A stretch of 10,406 nt of DNA, taken from assembly GCA_002394125.1 (NCBI GenBank), contig DGSY01000080.1, forward strand, positions 1 through 10,406. Direction: 5' to 3'. Within the stretch, counting starts at the first letter, position 1, and each line of letters begins with the position of its first letter. The DNA is from Ruminococcus sp. UBA4350 (GTDB lineage Bacteria; Bacillota; Clostridia; Oscillospirales; Ruminococcaceae). The translations under genes were made by a program, and so were the position numbers. The notes beneath the pieces are model-generated. The model saw only the letters and a program-made list of their open reading frames with translations. It ran no database searches and was not told the origin of the DNA. Below, piece after piece: positions 1 to 6,430 of the stretch.

Positions 1-14
1 GTTGGGACATCAAT

Positions 15-43
15 ATTATACCATAGGATATTTGAAAATGGAA
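15..43 (-). promoter_or_regulatory. Possible outward promoter at left edge
   Basis: On the minus strand TTCCAT (38-43) and TATAAT (15-20) are separated by 17 bp, and the -10 sits in the context TGGTATAAT, as in the promoter at 7600. It would drive a minus-strand gene starting beyond the left edge, which cannot be seen. The -10 is perfect but the -35 is only partial. A chance match in this AT-rich stretch is possible. Confidence 0.4.
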
Positions 44-220
44 ACCGTCGTTTCAAACTTTGTCAGGAATGCCAAAAACACGGCATCCGGATTGGGAATG
101 CTAATGAAAATTGCCGTCCCGCCCGCGGCATTCTCCGGCACATGGAAATCATTGTGAAAAATAGGTGAAAAAAGATGCTTAATTTCGTAAATACTCACAA
201 ATGCATTTTTATCGCTGATA

Positions 221-229
221 TGTTATAAT
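221..229 (+). promoter_or_regulatory. mscL promoter, extended -10
   Basis: TGTTATAAT is an extended -10 element (TGn followed by TATAAT at 224-229), placed about 50 bp before the mscL start. I see no good -35 at the expected distance, only ATGCAT at 201-206, which an extended -10 can tolerate. The predicted leader contains a small hairpin with arms TGCGG (243-247) and CCGCA (255-259), then the ribosome binding site AAAGGAAG at 264-271. Confidence 0.6.
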
Positions 230-279
230 AGAGATATATCAATGCGGAGTCATGCCGCAAAAGAAAGGAAGTATACATC

Positions 280-684
280 ATGGGTTTTCTGAAAGAATTT
301 AAGGAATTTGCACTCAAGGGCAATGTCATGGACATGGCAATCGGTGTGATCATCGGCGGCGCATTCCAGAACATCGTTACCTCGCTGACCGAGAACTTCA
401 TCAATCCGCTCATCGCAGTCTGTACCGGCGGTGCCGGCGAGGACGGCGTGCAGATCGGCGGCAAGTTCACGATCCGCGGCGTTGATTTCGGTTACGGCGC
501 ATTCATTTCGTCTGTCGTCAATTTCCTCATCATTGCACTGATCCTGTTCATCATGCTCAAGGCTGTCAACAAGGCTATGGAGCTCGGCAAGAAGAAGGAA
601 GAGGAGAAGCCTGCGGAGCCTCCGAAGGAAGAAGTCCTGCTCACCGAGATCAGAGATCAGCTCGTTGCACTCAACAAGAAATAA
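280..684 (+). CDS. mscL: Large-conductance mechanosensitive channel MscL
   Basis: This 134-residue protein is MscL, the homopentameric inner-membrane channel that opens under membrane tension and releases solutes during osmotic downshock. The N-terminal amphipathic helix and first pore-lining helix are recognisable at residues 1-30 (KEFKEFALKGNVMDMAIGVIIGGAF), close to the E. coli sequence. A second membrane helix lies at about 72-95. The C-terminal cytoplasmic helix carries the conserved KEEVLLTEIRDQL motif at about 116-128. Length is normal for the family (about 130-150). The ATG is preceded by AAAGGAAG at good spacing. The gene is a single transcription unit with its own extended -10 promoter and a strong terminator. 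The short lysine/glutamate/proline linker before the last helix is usual. The identification is secure. Confidence 0.97.
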   Translation: MGFLKEFKEFALKGNVMDMAIGVIIGGAFQNIVTSLTENFINPLIAVCTGGAGEDGVQIGGKFTIRGVDFGYGAFISSVVNFLIIALILFIMLKAVNKAMELGKKKEEEKPAEPPKEEVLLTEIRDQLVALNKK

Positions 685-700
685 TTTTCCCGCGTATCAG

Positions 701-741
701 AGAAGCGCTGCACGGTTTTGTGCAGCGCTTCTTTTCGTTTT
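701..741 (+). terminator. Rho-independent terminator of mscL
   Basis: A perfect 12-bp stem, GAAGCGCTGCAC (702-713) paired with GTGCAGCGCTTC (720-731), has a 6-base loop and is followed by TTTTCGTTTT. It begins 17 bp after the mscL stop. The minus side has no T-tract, so it probably ends only the plus-strand transcript and not the convergent reductase gene. Confidence 0.95.
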
Positions 742-822
742 CAGCAATCGAACCGCCAAACTCCGGTTTATCGACTTTTTATTTCCGGAATAATAGCAAG
801 TGGCTCCGGCTCTGCCCGCGGA

Positions 823-2004
823 TCAGTGATTCGCGATTTTGTTCGCGATGCTCATGATGAGCTTGACCGGCGCCGGAAGCAGTGCTTTCTCGGCATTTTT
901 CAGTTCCTTCCGGATCTCAATATGCTGCGGACAGTGCCGCTCGCATTTGCCGCAGCCGATGCATTTTGTCATGTCGCTGCGATCCTTCTTGAACGATGTG
1001 ACCTGAAAATATTCCCGCCGGACGGAGTTTTTCTTCTTCTCCAGAAACATTTTGTTATAGCAGCTGAATGCGGTCGGGATGTCTACGCCCTGCGGACACG
1101 GCATACAGTAGCTGCATCCGGTGCAGCCGACCTTCGCGCTTTTCCGGATCGCACTGCGTACCTCCCGGATGAGCTTTCGTTCATCCTCTGTAAAGCAGCC
1201 GGCCTCGGAGTGAATCGCCGTCCGCACATTGTCCCGCAGCATCTCCATGGAATTCATGCCGGAAAGCACGACCGTGACCTCCGGCTGATCCCAGAGCCAG
1301 CGCAGCGCCCATGCCGCCGCCGAACGCTTCTCCGGATAATCTGCGATCGCCTTTTTCGCCTGCGCCGGAAGCTGCGTCACAAGTCTGCCGCCGCGCAGCG
1401 GCTCCATGATGATGACCGGAATGCCCTTTTTCGCGGCATATTGCAGGCCGCGTCTGCCCGCCTGCGTATGCTCATCGAGATAGTTGTACTGAATCTGGCA
1501 GAAGTCCCAGTCATAGGCATCGAGCAGCTCGATAAAGGTGTCGGTATCGCCGTGGAATGAGAAGCCGATCTGCCGGATGCTGCCCTCTTTTTTCCGTGCG
1601 GCGATCCATTTCTCAATGCCGTAGCCCTTCATGCGCTCCCACGATTTGACATCGCTGAGCATATGCATCAGGTAGCAGTCGATATAATCCGTTTGCAGGC
1701 GCGAAAGCTCCTCATTGAAAAAGCGGTCGATCATCGCCGGCGATTTCACCAGATAATACGGCAGCTTTGTCGCGATCATGACCTTTTCGCGGCAGTGGTT
1801 CCGCGCAAGGATCTCGCCGAGCGCTGCTTCGCTGCCCGGATAGATATAGGCGGTATCGAAATAGTTCACGCCGTAACGGATCGCGGCGAGGATCTCGCGC
1901 TCCGCCTTCGGCAGATCAATGCGGCCGGCGTTCTTCGTAAAACGCATACATCCGTATCCCAGAACGGATACCTTTTTTCCGTTGCGTAATCTGCGGTATT
2001 GCAT
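823..2004 (-). CDS. Aldo/keto reductase with C-terminal 2x[4Fe-4S] ferredoxin domain
   Basis: This 393-residue cytoplasmic oxidoreductase has two parts. Residues 1 to about 270 form an aldo/keto reductase TIM barrel with the catalytic tetrad in place: Asp50 and Tyr55 (FDTAYIYPGSE), Lys80 (ATKLP) and His114 (YLMH). Residues 290-365 form a ferredoxin-like domain with two cysteine sets, Cys294/297/300/303 (CxxCxxCxxCP) and Cys348/351/354/358 (CxxCxxCxxxCP), expected to hold two [4Fe-4S] clusters. The architecture is common in anaerobic Firmicutes; the barrel is expected to use NAD(P)H, but the substrate is not known for most members and cannot be read from sequence. The ATG is preceded by AAAGGGAG (2011-2019). 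Its own promoter lies 53 bp further upstream, so it need not be co-transcribed with the GH43 gene behind it. No clear terminator follows the stop. Confidence 0.93.
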   Translation of the reverse strand: MQYRRLRNGKKVSVLGYGCMRFTKNAGRIDLPKAEREILAAIRYGVNYFDTAYIYPGSEAALGEILARNHCREKVMIATKLPYYLVKSPAMIDRFFNEELSRLQTDYIDCYLMHMLSDVKSWERMKGYGIEKWIAARKKEGSIRQIGFSFHGDTDTFIELLDAYDWDFCQIQYNYLDEHTQAGRRGLQYAAKKGIPVIIMEPLRGGRLVTQLPAQAKKAIADYPEKRSAAAWALRWLWDQPEVTVVLSGMNSMEMLRDNVRTAIHSEAGCFTEDERKLIREVRSAIRKSAKVGCTGCSYCMPCPQGVDIPTAFSCYNKMFLEKKKNSVRREYFQVTSFKKDRSDMTKCIGCGKCERHCPQHIEIRKELKNAEKALLPAPVKLIMSIANKIANH

Positions 2005-2056
2005 CGTATCGCTCCCTTTCTCTGTGCCGTGCTTCAGGCGGAATGCTTCTGCTTAC

Positions 2057-2085
2057 AGTATACACGATTTTATAGAAATATGCAA
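2057..2085 (-). promoter_or_regulatory. Promoter of the aldo/keto reductase gene
   Basis: Read on the minus strand, TTGCAT (2080-2085), a 17-bp spacer and TATACT (2057-2062) form a near-consensus housekeeping promoter. Just upstream lies CTAAAAACGCC, resembling GTAAAAACGGC upstream of the promoter at 7600-7628. It separates the reductase transcript from the upstream GH43 gene. Confidence 0.8.
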
Positions 2086-2124
2086 GGGGCGTTTTTAGTT
2101 TATTTATATATTCAGGCGCAGCCG

Positions 2125-3642
2125 TCAGTCCGCCGGCAATTCGTTCACCAGTGTGAAATCCGAAAAATCCGTCCATTCGCCGGAGCCGGATGCGGATACC
2201 GCGAAAAGTCCCAGCATCACGCCCGTGAAATTGCCCGCTGTCTCCGTAGAGATATATTTCGATTCCAGTGCGCCGAGATCATGCCGTATGCCGGCGATTT
2301 CCGCCGCGAATTTGTAGACCAACGGTTCGCCGTCCAGATGCAGCGTGACGGATTCCGTTCCGGCCGGAACCGCCAGCACGGGCTCCTCGTGGACGATCGT
2401 GCCGAGCTGCGCCCGCCGCAGAACATTGTATTCGCCGGATGCCGTTTTCCGGATGCAGAGATCATAATGCTGTGTGCGGGTCATATATGCCGTCACGCCG
2501 GCTTCCTCTCCGGACAGGCTGACCGTCACCGAGAGCGAGAATGCGGTCTCCTTCTGCCGGATGCCGATCCATGTCGGGGAATCCGCCCCGGAGCTGAGCG
2601 GCACCGGCGTTCCCTGCAAGCTGAACCGCTCTGCGGAGAGCCGGTAATGCGCCCTGTGCGGATTTTGCAGCCATACCCATTCTCTGCCGGGGAGGGTATC
2701 TGCAAAGGTGAACCGCGTCCGCTGCGTCTGCTTTACGGTATCCGGAATGCGGCCGGTCTGCATCACAAGACGCGCCGTGCCGTTTTCGCCGGCGGTGAAC
2801 CAGCCGTCCGCACCGAACTGCACCGGCACCAGACTGACCTCCCGTCCGGTCGTGTGGAACATCATCCACGGGTGGATCTGCCGGAATCCGAGATGCACCA
2901 TCCACCAGTTCCCCTCCGGATCATCGACGAGATCGGCGTGGCCGCAGCCCTGCAAAAGATAGCCGCCGCAGTTGCGGTTCGTCAGCACCGGATTCCCCGC
3001 ATATGCTTCAAACGGGCCGTAGGGCGATGTGCCGCGGGCATAGACGACCATGTGGCCGTATTCCGTGCCGCCCTCGGATGCCATGAGATAATAATATTTC
3101 CCGATATGATAGAGATGCGGGCTTTCGAGGAAGCGTCCGCCCGTGCCGCGCCAGATGCACCTTGTCTCCGTGAGGGGCTTTCCGGTCTCCGGCTCGATCT
3201 CGCACTGCAAAAAGCAGCTGCCCTGCGCATCGCTGCCGTTGCTCATGAAATACATTCTGCCTTCCTCGAAGAACAGCGAGGGATCAATGCCCTCCTGATG
3301 AACCCATACCGGCTCTGACCATTCGCCGTGAATATCATCCGTCCATACATAGAAATGGCCGCCGCCGGTGACATTCGTCGTGACCATATAGAATCTGCCG
3401 TCATGATGCCGGATCGTCGGGGCATAGATCCCGCCGACGGAATCGGCGCCCTTCAGCGGGAGCTGGGAATCCCGCGTCAGCACATGGCCGGTCTGCGTCC
3501 AGTTGATGAGGTCGCGGCTCTCGAAGAGCGGTACGCCGGGGAAAAACTGGAATGAGCTGCAAACCAGATAGAAAGTATTCCCGACCCGGCAGATGCTCGG
3601 ATCGGGATAGAAACCGGATATTACAGGATTGCGGTATTGCAT
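2125..3642 (-). CDS. Glycoside hydrolase family 43, beta-xylosidase/alpha-L-arabinofuranosidase
   Basis: This 505-residue enzyme matches GH43 beta-xylosidase-type proteins. The five-bladed propeller fills residues 1 to about 320. The three family acidic residues are visible: Asp14 as general base (GFYPDPS), Asp120 as pKa modulator (GIDPS) and Glu173 as general acid (FLESPHLY). Residues 330-505 form the C-terminal beta-sandwich typical of this group. There is no signal peptide, so it should act in the cytoplasm on imported xylo- or arabinoxylo-oligosaccharides. Xylosidase versus arabinosidase activity cannot be separated by eye. I start at the inner ATG because AAAAGGAG lies just before it and the family begins with NPVxxGFYPDPS; an in-frame ATG 39 bp upstream lacks such a site. 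The gene follows a dispersed repeat and a GC-rich hairpin, and precedes the reductase gene after 120 bp. No terminator is evident. Confidence 0.93.
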   Translation of the reverse strand: MQYRNPVISGFYPDPSICRVGNTFYLVCSSFQFFPGVPLFESRDLINWTQTGHVLTRDSQLPLKGADSVGGIYAPTIRHHDGRFYMVTTNVTGGGHFYVWTDDIHGEWSEPVWVHQEGIDPSLFFEEGRMYFMSNGSDAQGSCFLQCEIEPETGKPLTETRCIWRGTGGRFLESPHLYHIGKYYYLMASEGGTEYGHMVVYARGTSPYGPFEAYAGNPVLTNRNCGGYLLQGCGHADLVDDPEGNWWMVHLGFRQIHPWMMFHTTGREVSLVPVQFGADGWFTAGENGTARLVMQTGRIPDTVKQTQRTRFTFADTLPGREWVWLQNPHRAHYRLSAERFSLQGTPVPLSSGADSPTWIGIRQKETAFSLSVTVSLSGEEAGVTAYMTRTQHYDLCIRKTASGEYNVLRRAQLGTIVHEEPVLAVPAGTESVTLHLDGEPLVYKFAAEIAGIRHDLGALESKYISTETAGNFTGVMLGLFAVSASGSGEWTDFSDFTLVNELPAD

Positions 3643-3660
3643 AGGATTCTCCTTTTTTGC

Positions 3661-3675
3661 GCGGGGAGCCCCCGC
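3661..3675 (-). other. Short GC hairpin before the GH43 ribosome binding site
   Basis: GCGGGG and CCCCGC form a 6-bp stem with a 3-base loop. In the GH43 mRNA it would lie directly upstream of AAAAAAGGAG. It could protect the 5' end or affect translation, or be the tail of the neighbouring repeat. No T-tract follows it, so a terminator role is unlikely. Confidence 0.5.
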
Positions 3676-3682
3676 CGGCAAT

Positions 3683-3810
3683 TTCTAAAGTTCTCCATAC
3701 GCGTATGGATGCAGAATAAAATGAAAGCCAGAACATAAAATAGGCACGATCAGTGCCGTAACAGCGACAAAACTGATATGCTCTGCGAAATCACGCCGAA
3801 GGGAAACGCC
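3683..3810 (-). repeat. Dispersed intergenic repeat, copy A
   Basis: Read on the minus strand, this 128-bp segment matches 7664-7790 on the plus strand. I count 69 of 80 identical positions over the first 80 columns (A 3810-3731, B 7664-7743), then a diverged middle, then a perfect 14-mer GGAGAACTTTAGAA (3683-3696). A hairpin GGCAC-TGATC-GTGCC (3743-3757) corresponds to GGCGC-TGATC-GCGCC in copy B, a compensatory A-T to G-C change. The copy lies between the mreD stop and the GH43 start and points toward GH43. It may act as the mreD 3' region, a weak terminator, or a GH43 leader. No transposase is near. Confidence 0.85.
3695..3708. promoter_or_regulatory. Perfect 14-bp palindrome upstream of GH43
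   Basis: CCATACGCGTATGG is fully self-complementary and sits in the part of repeat copy A that is not conserved in copy B, 53 bp before the GH43 start. It has the size and symmetry of a LacI-type operator, which would fit sugar control of GH43. This is inference: no regulator gene is in view and no clear -10/-35 pair flanks it. Confidence 0.35.
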
Positions 3811-3829
3811 AGCGCGGGCTCCGCGCCGA

Positions 3830-4423
3830 CTAGAGGTCACGGCGGATCGCTGCGGCATCCATCGAACGCACTCGCTTCGTCAGCAGGCGCGAGAGCGGCA
3901 GATACAGCAGCCAGATCACGACCGCCGCCGCCAGCGTCCAGAGCGCCGAGGGCAGCAGATACCGCTCCCACAGCACCTCTCTGCCCGCCGTCCGGAAGAT
4001 CACCGTCCGGAACAGATAGGTCAGCCCCGCCTGCGCAAAGACCGCCGCCGCCGTCAGCAGGATATAATGCAGAAATGAGCGCCGCAGAATCTCCTCAAAC
4101 AGCAGGCAGACCGCGCAGCTCACAATCACCAGAAAGATCGCGTTCGCGCCGAGCGGCGTTCCGCAGGCAAGATCCATGCCGAAGCCGCCGATCACGCCCG
4201 CCGCCATGCAGAAATACATATCCTCATTCATGCTGATGCAGAGCGCCGCCGGGATCACGCACATCGGCTGCATCCCGCCGCCGAGCATCGGAAAAATACA
4301 GAGCAGCAGGATCACCAGACTGAGCGTTTTCCGGATGAAGTTCCGGCGGATCGTCCGCTGCTCTGCGCGTGTCCGGCTTTTCCGGCGCGGCTTCTGCTGC
4401 TTACTTTTCACCGAAGGTCTCAC
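3830..4423 (-). CDS. mreD: Rod shape-determining protein MreD
   Basis: This protein of about 197 residues is MreD, an inner-membrane partner of MreC in the elongasome that directs lateral cell-wall synthesis. It has a basic N-terminus (KQQKPRRKSRTR) followed by about five hydrophobic segments. The family signature is visible in the second third: a glycine-rich helix with one acidic residue, GVIGGFGMDLACGTPLGANA. It follows and overlaps mreC, the usual order. The start is uncertain. I chose GTG at 4423 with AAGGGA just before it; a GTG at 4411 and an ATG at 4450 are in frame, and the ATG lacks a ribosome binding site. The TAG stop is followed by repeat copy A, not by the PBP2 gene that often comes next. 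Confidence 0.88.
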   Translation of the reverse strand: MRPSVKSKQQKPRRKSRTRAEQRTIRRNFIRKTLSLVILLLCIFPMLGGGMQPMCVIPAALCISMNEDMYFCMAAGVIGGFGMDLACGTPLGANAIFLVIVSCAVCLLFEEILRRSFLHYILLTAAAVFAQAGLTYLFRTVIFRTAGREVLWERYLLPSALWTLAAAVVIWLLYLPLSRLLTKRVRSMDAAAIRRDL

Positions 4424-5267
4424 CCTTTCCCTTGAAATCCAGCAGCACATTCACGGATTTCAGACTCGAAAAATCGACCGAAGGTGCAAGCATCGCATAT
4501 TTCGTCAGGCCGGAATCCTCCAGCTTTACCTCCTGCACATTGCCGATCGGCAGGCCGTAGGGAAACAGTCCGGTCGTTCCGGCTGTCATGACAAGATCGC
4601 CCTCCTTTGCGGAGCTGTTCTTGTCGAGATAGAGCATTTTTGTCTGATTGGAAACGGCATTCCGCAGATCGCCCTCGACGATGCCGCTGTCTCCGGTCTG
4701 GAGCAGCACCGCGCCGATCGAAAGCTCCGGCGAAAGCAGCGTTGTCACGGTCGCATAGCTCGGATTCAGCTCTGTGACCACGCCGATCAGACCGTCCGAG
4801 CAGATGACCGGCGCATTCAGCGTGATGCCGTCATCCTCGCCGCAGTCGATCAGGAACCCGCGTGCCGGATCGTTCGTGACCGGCATCAGCACCTTGCAGG
4901 GCTCCGAGAGAACGAAGTCCGCGTTTTTCTCCTTGATGCCGAGCTGATCGCGCAGGGCTTCCAGCTCGTCCATTGCATCGTCATAGCCGATGAGCTGCTC
5001 ATTCAGCCTTGCGATCTCGCCGCGCAGCCGCGCATTTTCATCGCGGTACGCCTTGGATTCAAAATAGGTGTCGAGCTTCTCATTGACCTCGCCGGAGACC
5101 GCCGAGGAGAGCTTCCGCACCGGACTGATGATGCCGTTCAGCAGGCGCGTGAGATAATCGGTCTGCGCACCGGATTTCAGCGCATAGAGCATGATGCCGG
5201 TGAGCAGTGCCAATACGCAGAGCAGCACGCGGAAACGGGTGCTGCGGAAAAATGCATTGAGATTCAT
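4401..5267 (-). CDS. mreC: Rod shape-determining protein MreC
   Basis: This 288-residue protein is MreC, a bitopic membrane protein that scaffolds the cell elongation complex on the outer face of the membrane. A short cytoplasmic tail is followed by one membrane segment at about 13-31 (RVLLCVLALLTGIMLYAL). A coiled coil covers about 60-110 (YRDENARLRGEIARLNEQL). The periplasm-like double beta-barrel fills about 115-280, with family-typical stretches such as GLIGVVTELNPSYATVTTLLSPELSIGA and GTTGLFPYGLPIG. Length is normal. AAAAGGAG sits 6 bp before the ATG. It begins 30 bp after the regulator gene and its end overlaps mreD, so the genes are probably translated from one mRNA. mreB, normally next to mreC, is not in this window. 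Confidence 0.95.
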   Translation of the reverse strand: MNLNAFFRSTRFRVLLCVLALLTGIMLYALKSGAQTDYLTRLLNGIISPVRKLSSAVSGEVNEKLDTYFESKAYRDENARLRGEIARLNEQLIGYDDAMDELEALRDQLGIKEKNADFVLSEPCKVLMPVTNDPARGFLIDCGEDDGITLNAPVICSDGLIGVVTELNPSYATVTTLLSPELSIGAVLLQTGDSGIVEGDLRNAVSNQTKMLYLDKNSSAKEGDLVMTAGTTGLFPYGLPIGNVQEVKLEDSGLTKYAMLAPSVDFSSLKSVNVLLDFKGKGETFGEK

Positions 5268-5297
5268 GTCTGCTCCTTTTTTTGTTCTCTTTCTTTA

Positions 5298-5696
5298 TCA
5301 GATATCGGCTTTTTCCAGAACCATCGGATGTGACTTGCGCAGATGCGCCTTCAGTGCCTCAAAGGACTGCGCGCTGATATCATGCTCCAGCTTGCAGGCG
5401 TCCTCGGCCGCGATCTCCTCCGGCACGCCGATGTCGATGAGCCACTGCGACAGAACACGGTGCCGCTCGTAGATCCGCTCTGCGACCTCTGTGCCGCTGT
5501 CGGTCAGTGTGATATTGCCGTCCTCGGCGATGCGGATGAAGCCGCCGTCGCGCAGAATGCCCATTGCGCGGCTGACGCTCGGCTTGGAGACCTCCAGCTC
5601 ATGCGCGATATCCACTGCACGGACATAGTTGCTCTCGATATGCAGCATCAGGATCGCTTCGAGATAATCCTCGCCGGATTTGTACAGCTTGGCCAT
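5298..5696 (-). CDS. DtxR/MntR-family metal-dependent transcriptional regulator
   Basis: This 132-residue protein is a short DtxR/MntR-type repressor: a winged helix-turn-helix at about 8-70 (AVDIAHELEVSKPSVSRAM is the recognition region) and a helical dimerisation and metal domain at 71-130. It lacks the SH3-like third domain of full-length DtxR, like Bacillus MntR. By alignment from memory, likely metal ligands are Asp10, Glu13, His79, Cys101, Glu104 and His105 (EDACKLEHDIS). Cys101 stands where MntR has Glu99 and DtxR/IdeR have cysteine, so iron rather than manganese sensing is possible. AAAGGAG overlaps the trmO stop codon and precedes the ATG; the gap to trmO is 14 bp. Metal-uptake genes that it might control are not nearby. 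Confidence 0.93.
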   Translation of the reverse strand: MAKLYKSGEDYLEAILMLHIESNYVRAVDIAHELEVSKPSVSRAMGILRDGGFIRIAEDGNITLTDSGTEVAERIYERHRVLSQWLIDIGVPEEIAAEDACKLEHDISAQSFEALKAHLRKSHPMVLEKADI

Positions 5697-5710
5697 TGGT
5701 AAGACTCCTT

Positions 5711-6430
5711 TCAGGATTTGTTCGGGATAATTTCACAGACATTTAACTGATTCGCTGAAACAGTGAACCGGATATCGAATCCGGCATAGCTGACGCCGTA
5801 GATCCGCGCCGGATCATCGGCATAGCCCGGACGCGGATCAAGCCGGAGAATTTCGTATACCGCTTCATGAATGCTTTCCGGCAGCTGTGCGAGCAGCGGC
5901 GCGGGGATCTGCACATCCAGCAGATGCTTCACGGTCTCAGCGGTATAGCCTCCGGATGCATCCGGTACGGCATCGGCCGCGGGGATATAGGGCTTGATGT
6001 CATAGATCGGGGTTCCGTCGAGCAGATCGACACCGGAGACCAGCAGTCTGACCTGCGGCGCATCCGGAAAGACCGCCTCCAGCTTCACGCAGGAGAGCCC
6101 GAGCGGATTCGGCCGGAACGGGGAGCGCGTCGCAAAGACACCGACTCTCGTATTGCCGCCGAGCCGCGGGGGACGCACCGTCGCAGACCAGCCCTTTCCG
6201 GCCGGCTTCTGTGCGGCGTGAAAGCCCCAGATCAGCCAGATGTGCGAAAAGGCGGTCAGGCCGCGCACGGCTTCGCTCCGGCTGTATTCCGGTACAAAGA
6301 CGATCTCGCCCCTGACTGCGGGGGCCAGTCCGCCCTGCCGCGGCAGTCCGAATTTTTCGGTGAAGCCGGTGCGGATGTATGCGATCGGGGAGAGCAAAAG
6401 CTCAGTCGTAGATGATGTCGCTCTTGGCAT
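5711..6430 (-). CDS. trmO: tRNA (N6-threonylcarbamoyladenosine(37)-N6)-methyltransferase TrmO
   Basis: TrmO (TsaA/YaeB, UPF0066 family) uses S-adenosylmethionine to methylate t6A37 to m6t6A37 in threonine tRNAs. Family hallmarks are all present: PIAYIRTGFTEKFGLPRQ near the start, FSHIWLIWGFH (61-71), RPPRLGG and VGVFATRSPFRPNPLGLS (86-113), GVDLLDGTPIYDIKPYIP (133-150), and the C-terminal DPRPGY and YGVSYAGFDIRF motifs (about 199-222). The 239-residue length fits. The ATG used here overlaps the upstream gene by 29 bp and has no clear ribosome binding site. A TTG at 6397, four bases after the upstream stop, would give MLSPIAYIRT, closer to the usual family start. Either way translation is probably coupled to the preceding gene. 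Confidence 0.92.
   Translation of the reverse strand: MPRATSSTTELLLSPIAYIRTGFTEKFGLPRQGGLAPAVRGEIVFVPEYSRSEAVRGLTAFSHIWLIWGFHAAQKPAGKGWSATVRPPRLGGNTRVGVFATRSPFRPNPLGLSCVKLEAVFPDAPQVRLLVSGVDLLDGTPIYDIKPYIPAADAVPDASGGYTAETVKHLLDVQIPAPLLAQLPESIHEAVYEILRLDPRPGYADDPARIYGVSYAGFDIRFTVSANQLNVCEIIPNKS

Noticed and set aside
16..198. 60-codon minus-strand frame upstream of mscL, starting at GTG
   Set aside because: It has no ribosome binding site, no recognisable domain, and its end overlaps a likely promoter at 15-43. The codon choice is not absurd, so a decayed gene is possible, but I cannot support it.
718..1560. Long plus-strand frame opposite the aldo/keto reductase
   Set aside because: Its protein has no domain and is rich in Arg, Ala and Leu, as expected for the shadow of a GC-rich gene. 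The minus frame has a full catalytic tetrad and two cluster motifs.
1999..3318. 439-codon plus-strand frame opposite GH43
   Set aside because: Shadow of the GH43 gene, which has family catalytic residues and a proper ribosome binding site. The plus frame has neither.
3743..3757. Hairpin of copy A as a standard terminator for mreD
   Set aside because: The 5-bp stem is short and is followed by TATTTTATG and not by a continuous T-run. The same hairpin in copy B does not follow any gene in its direction.
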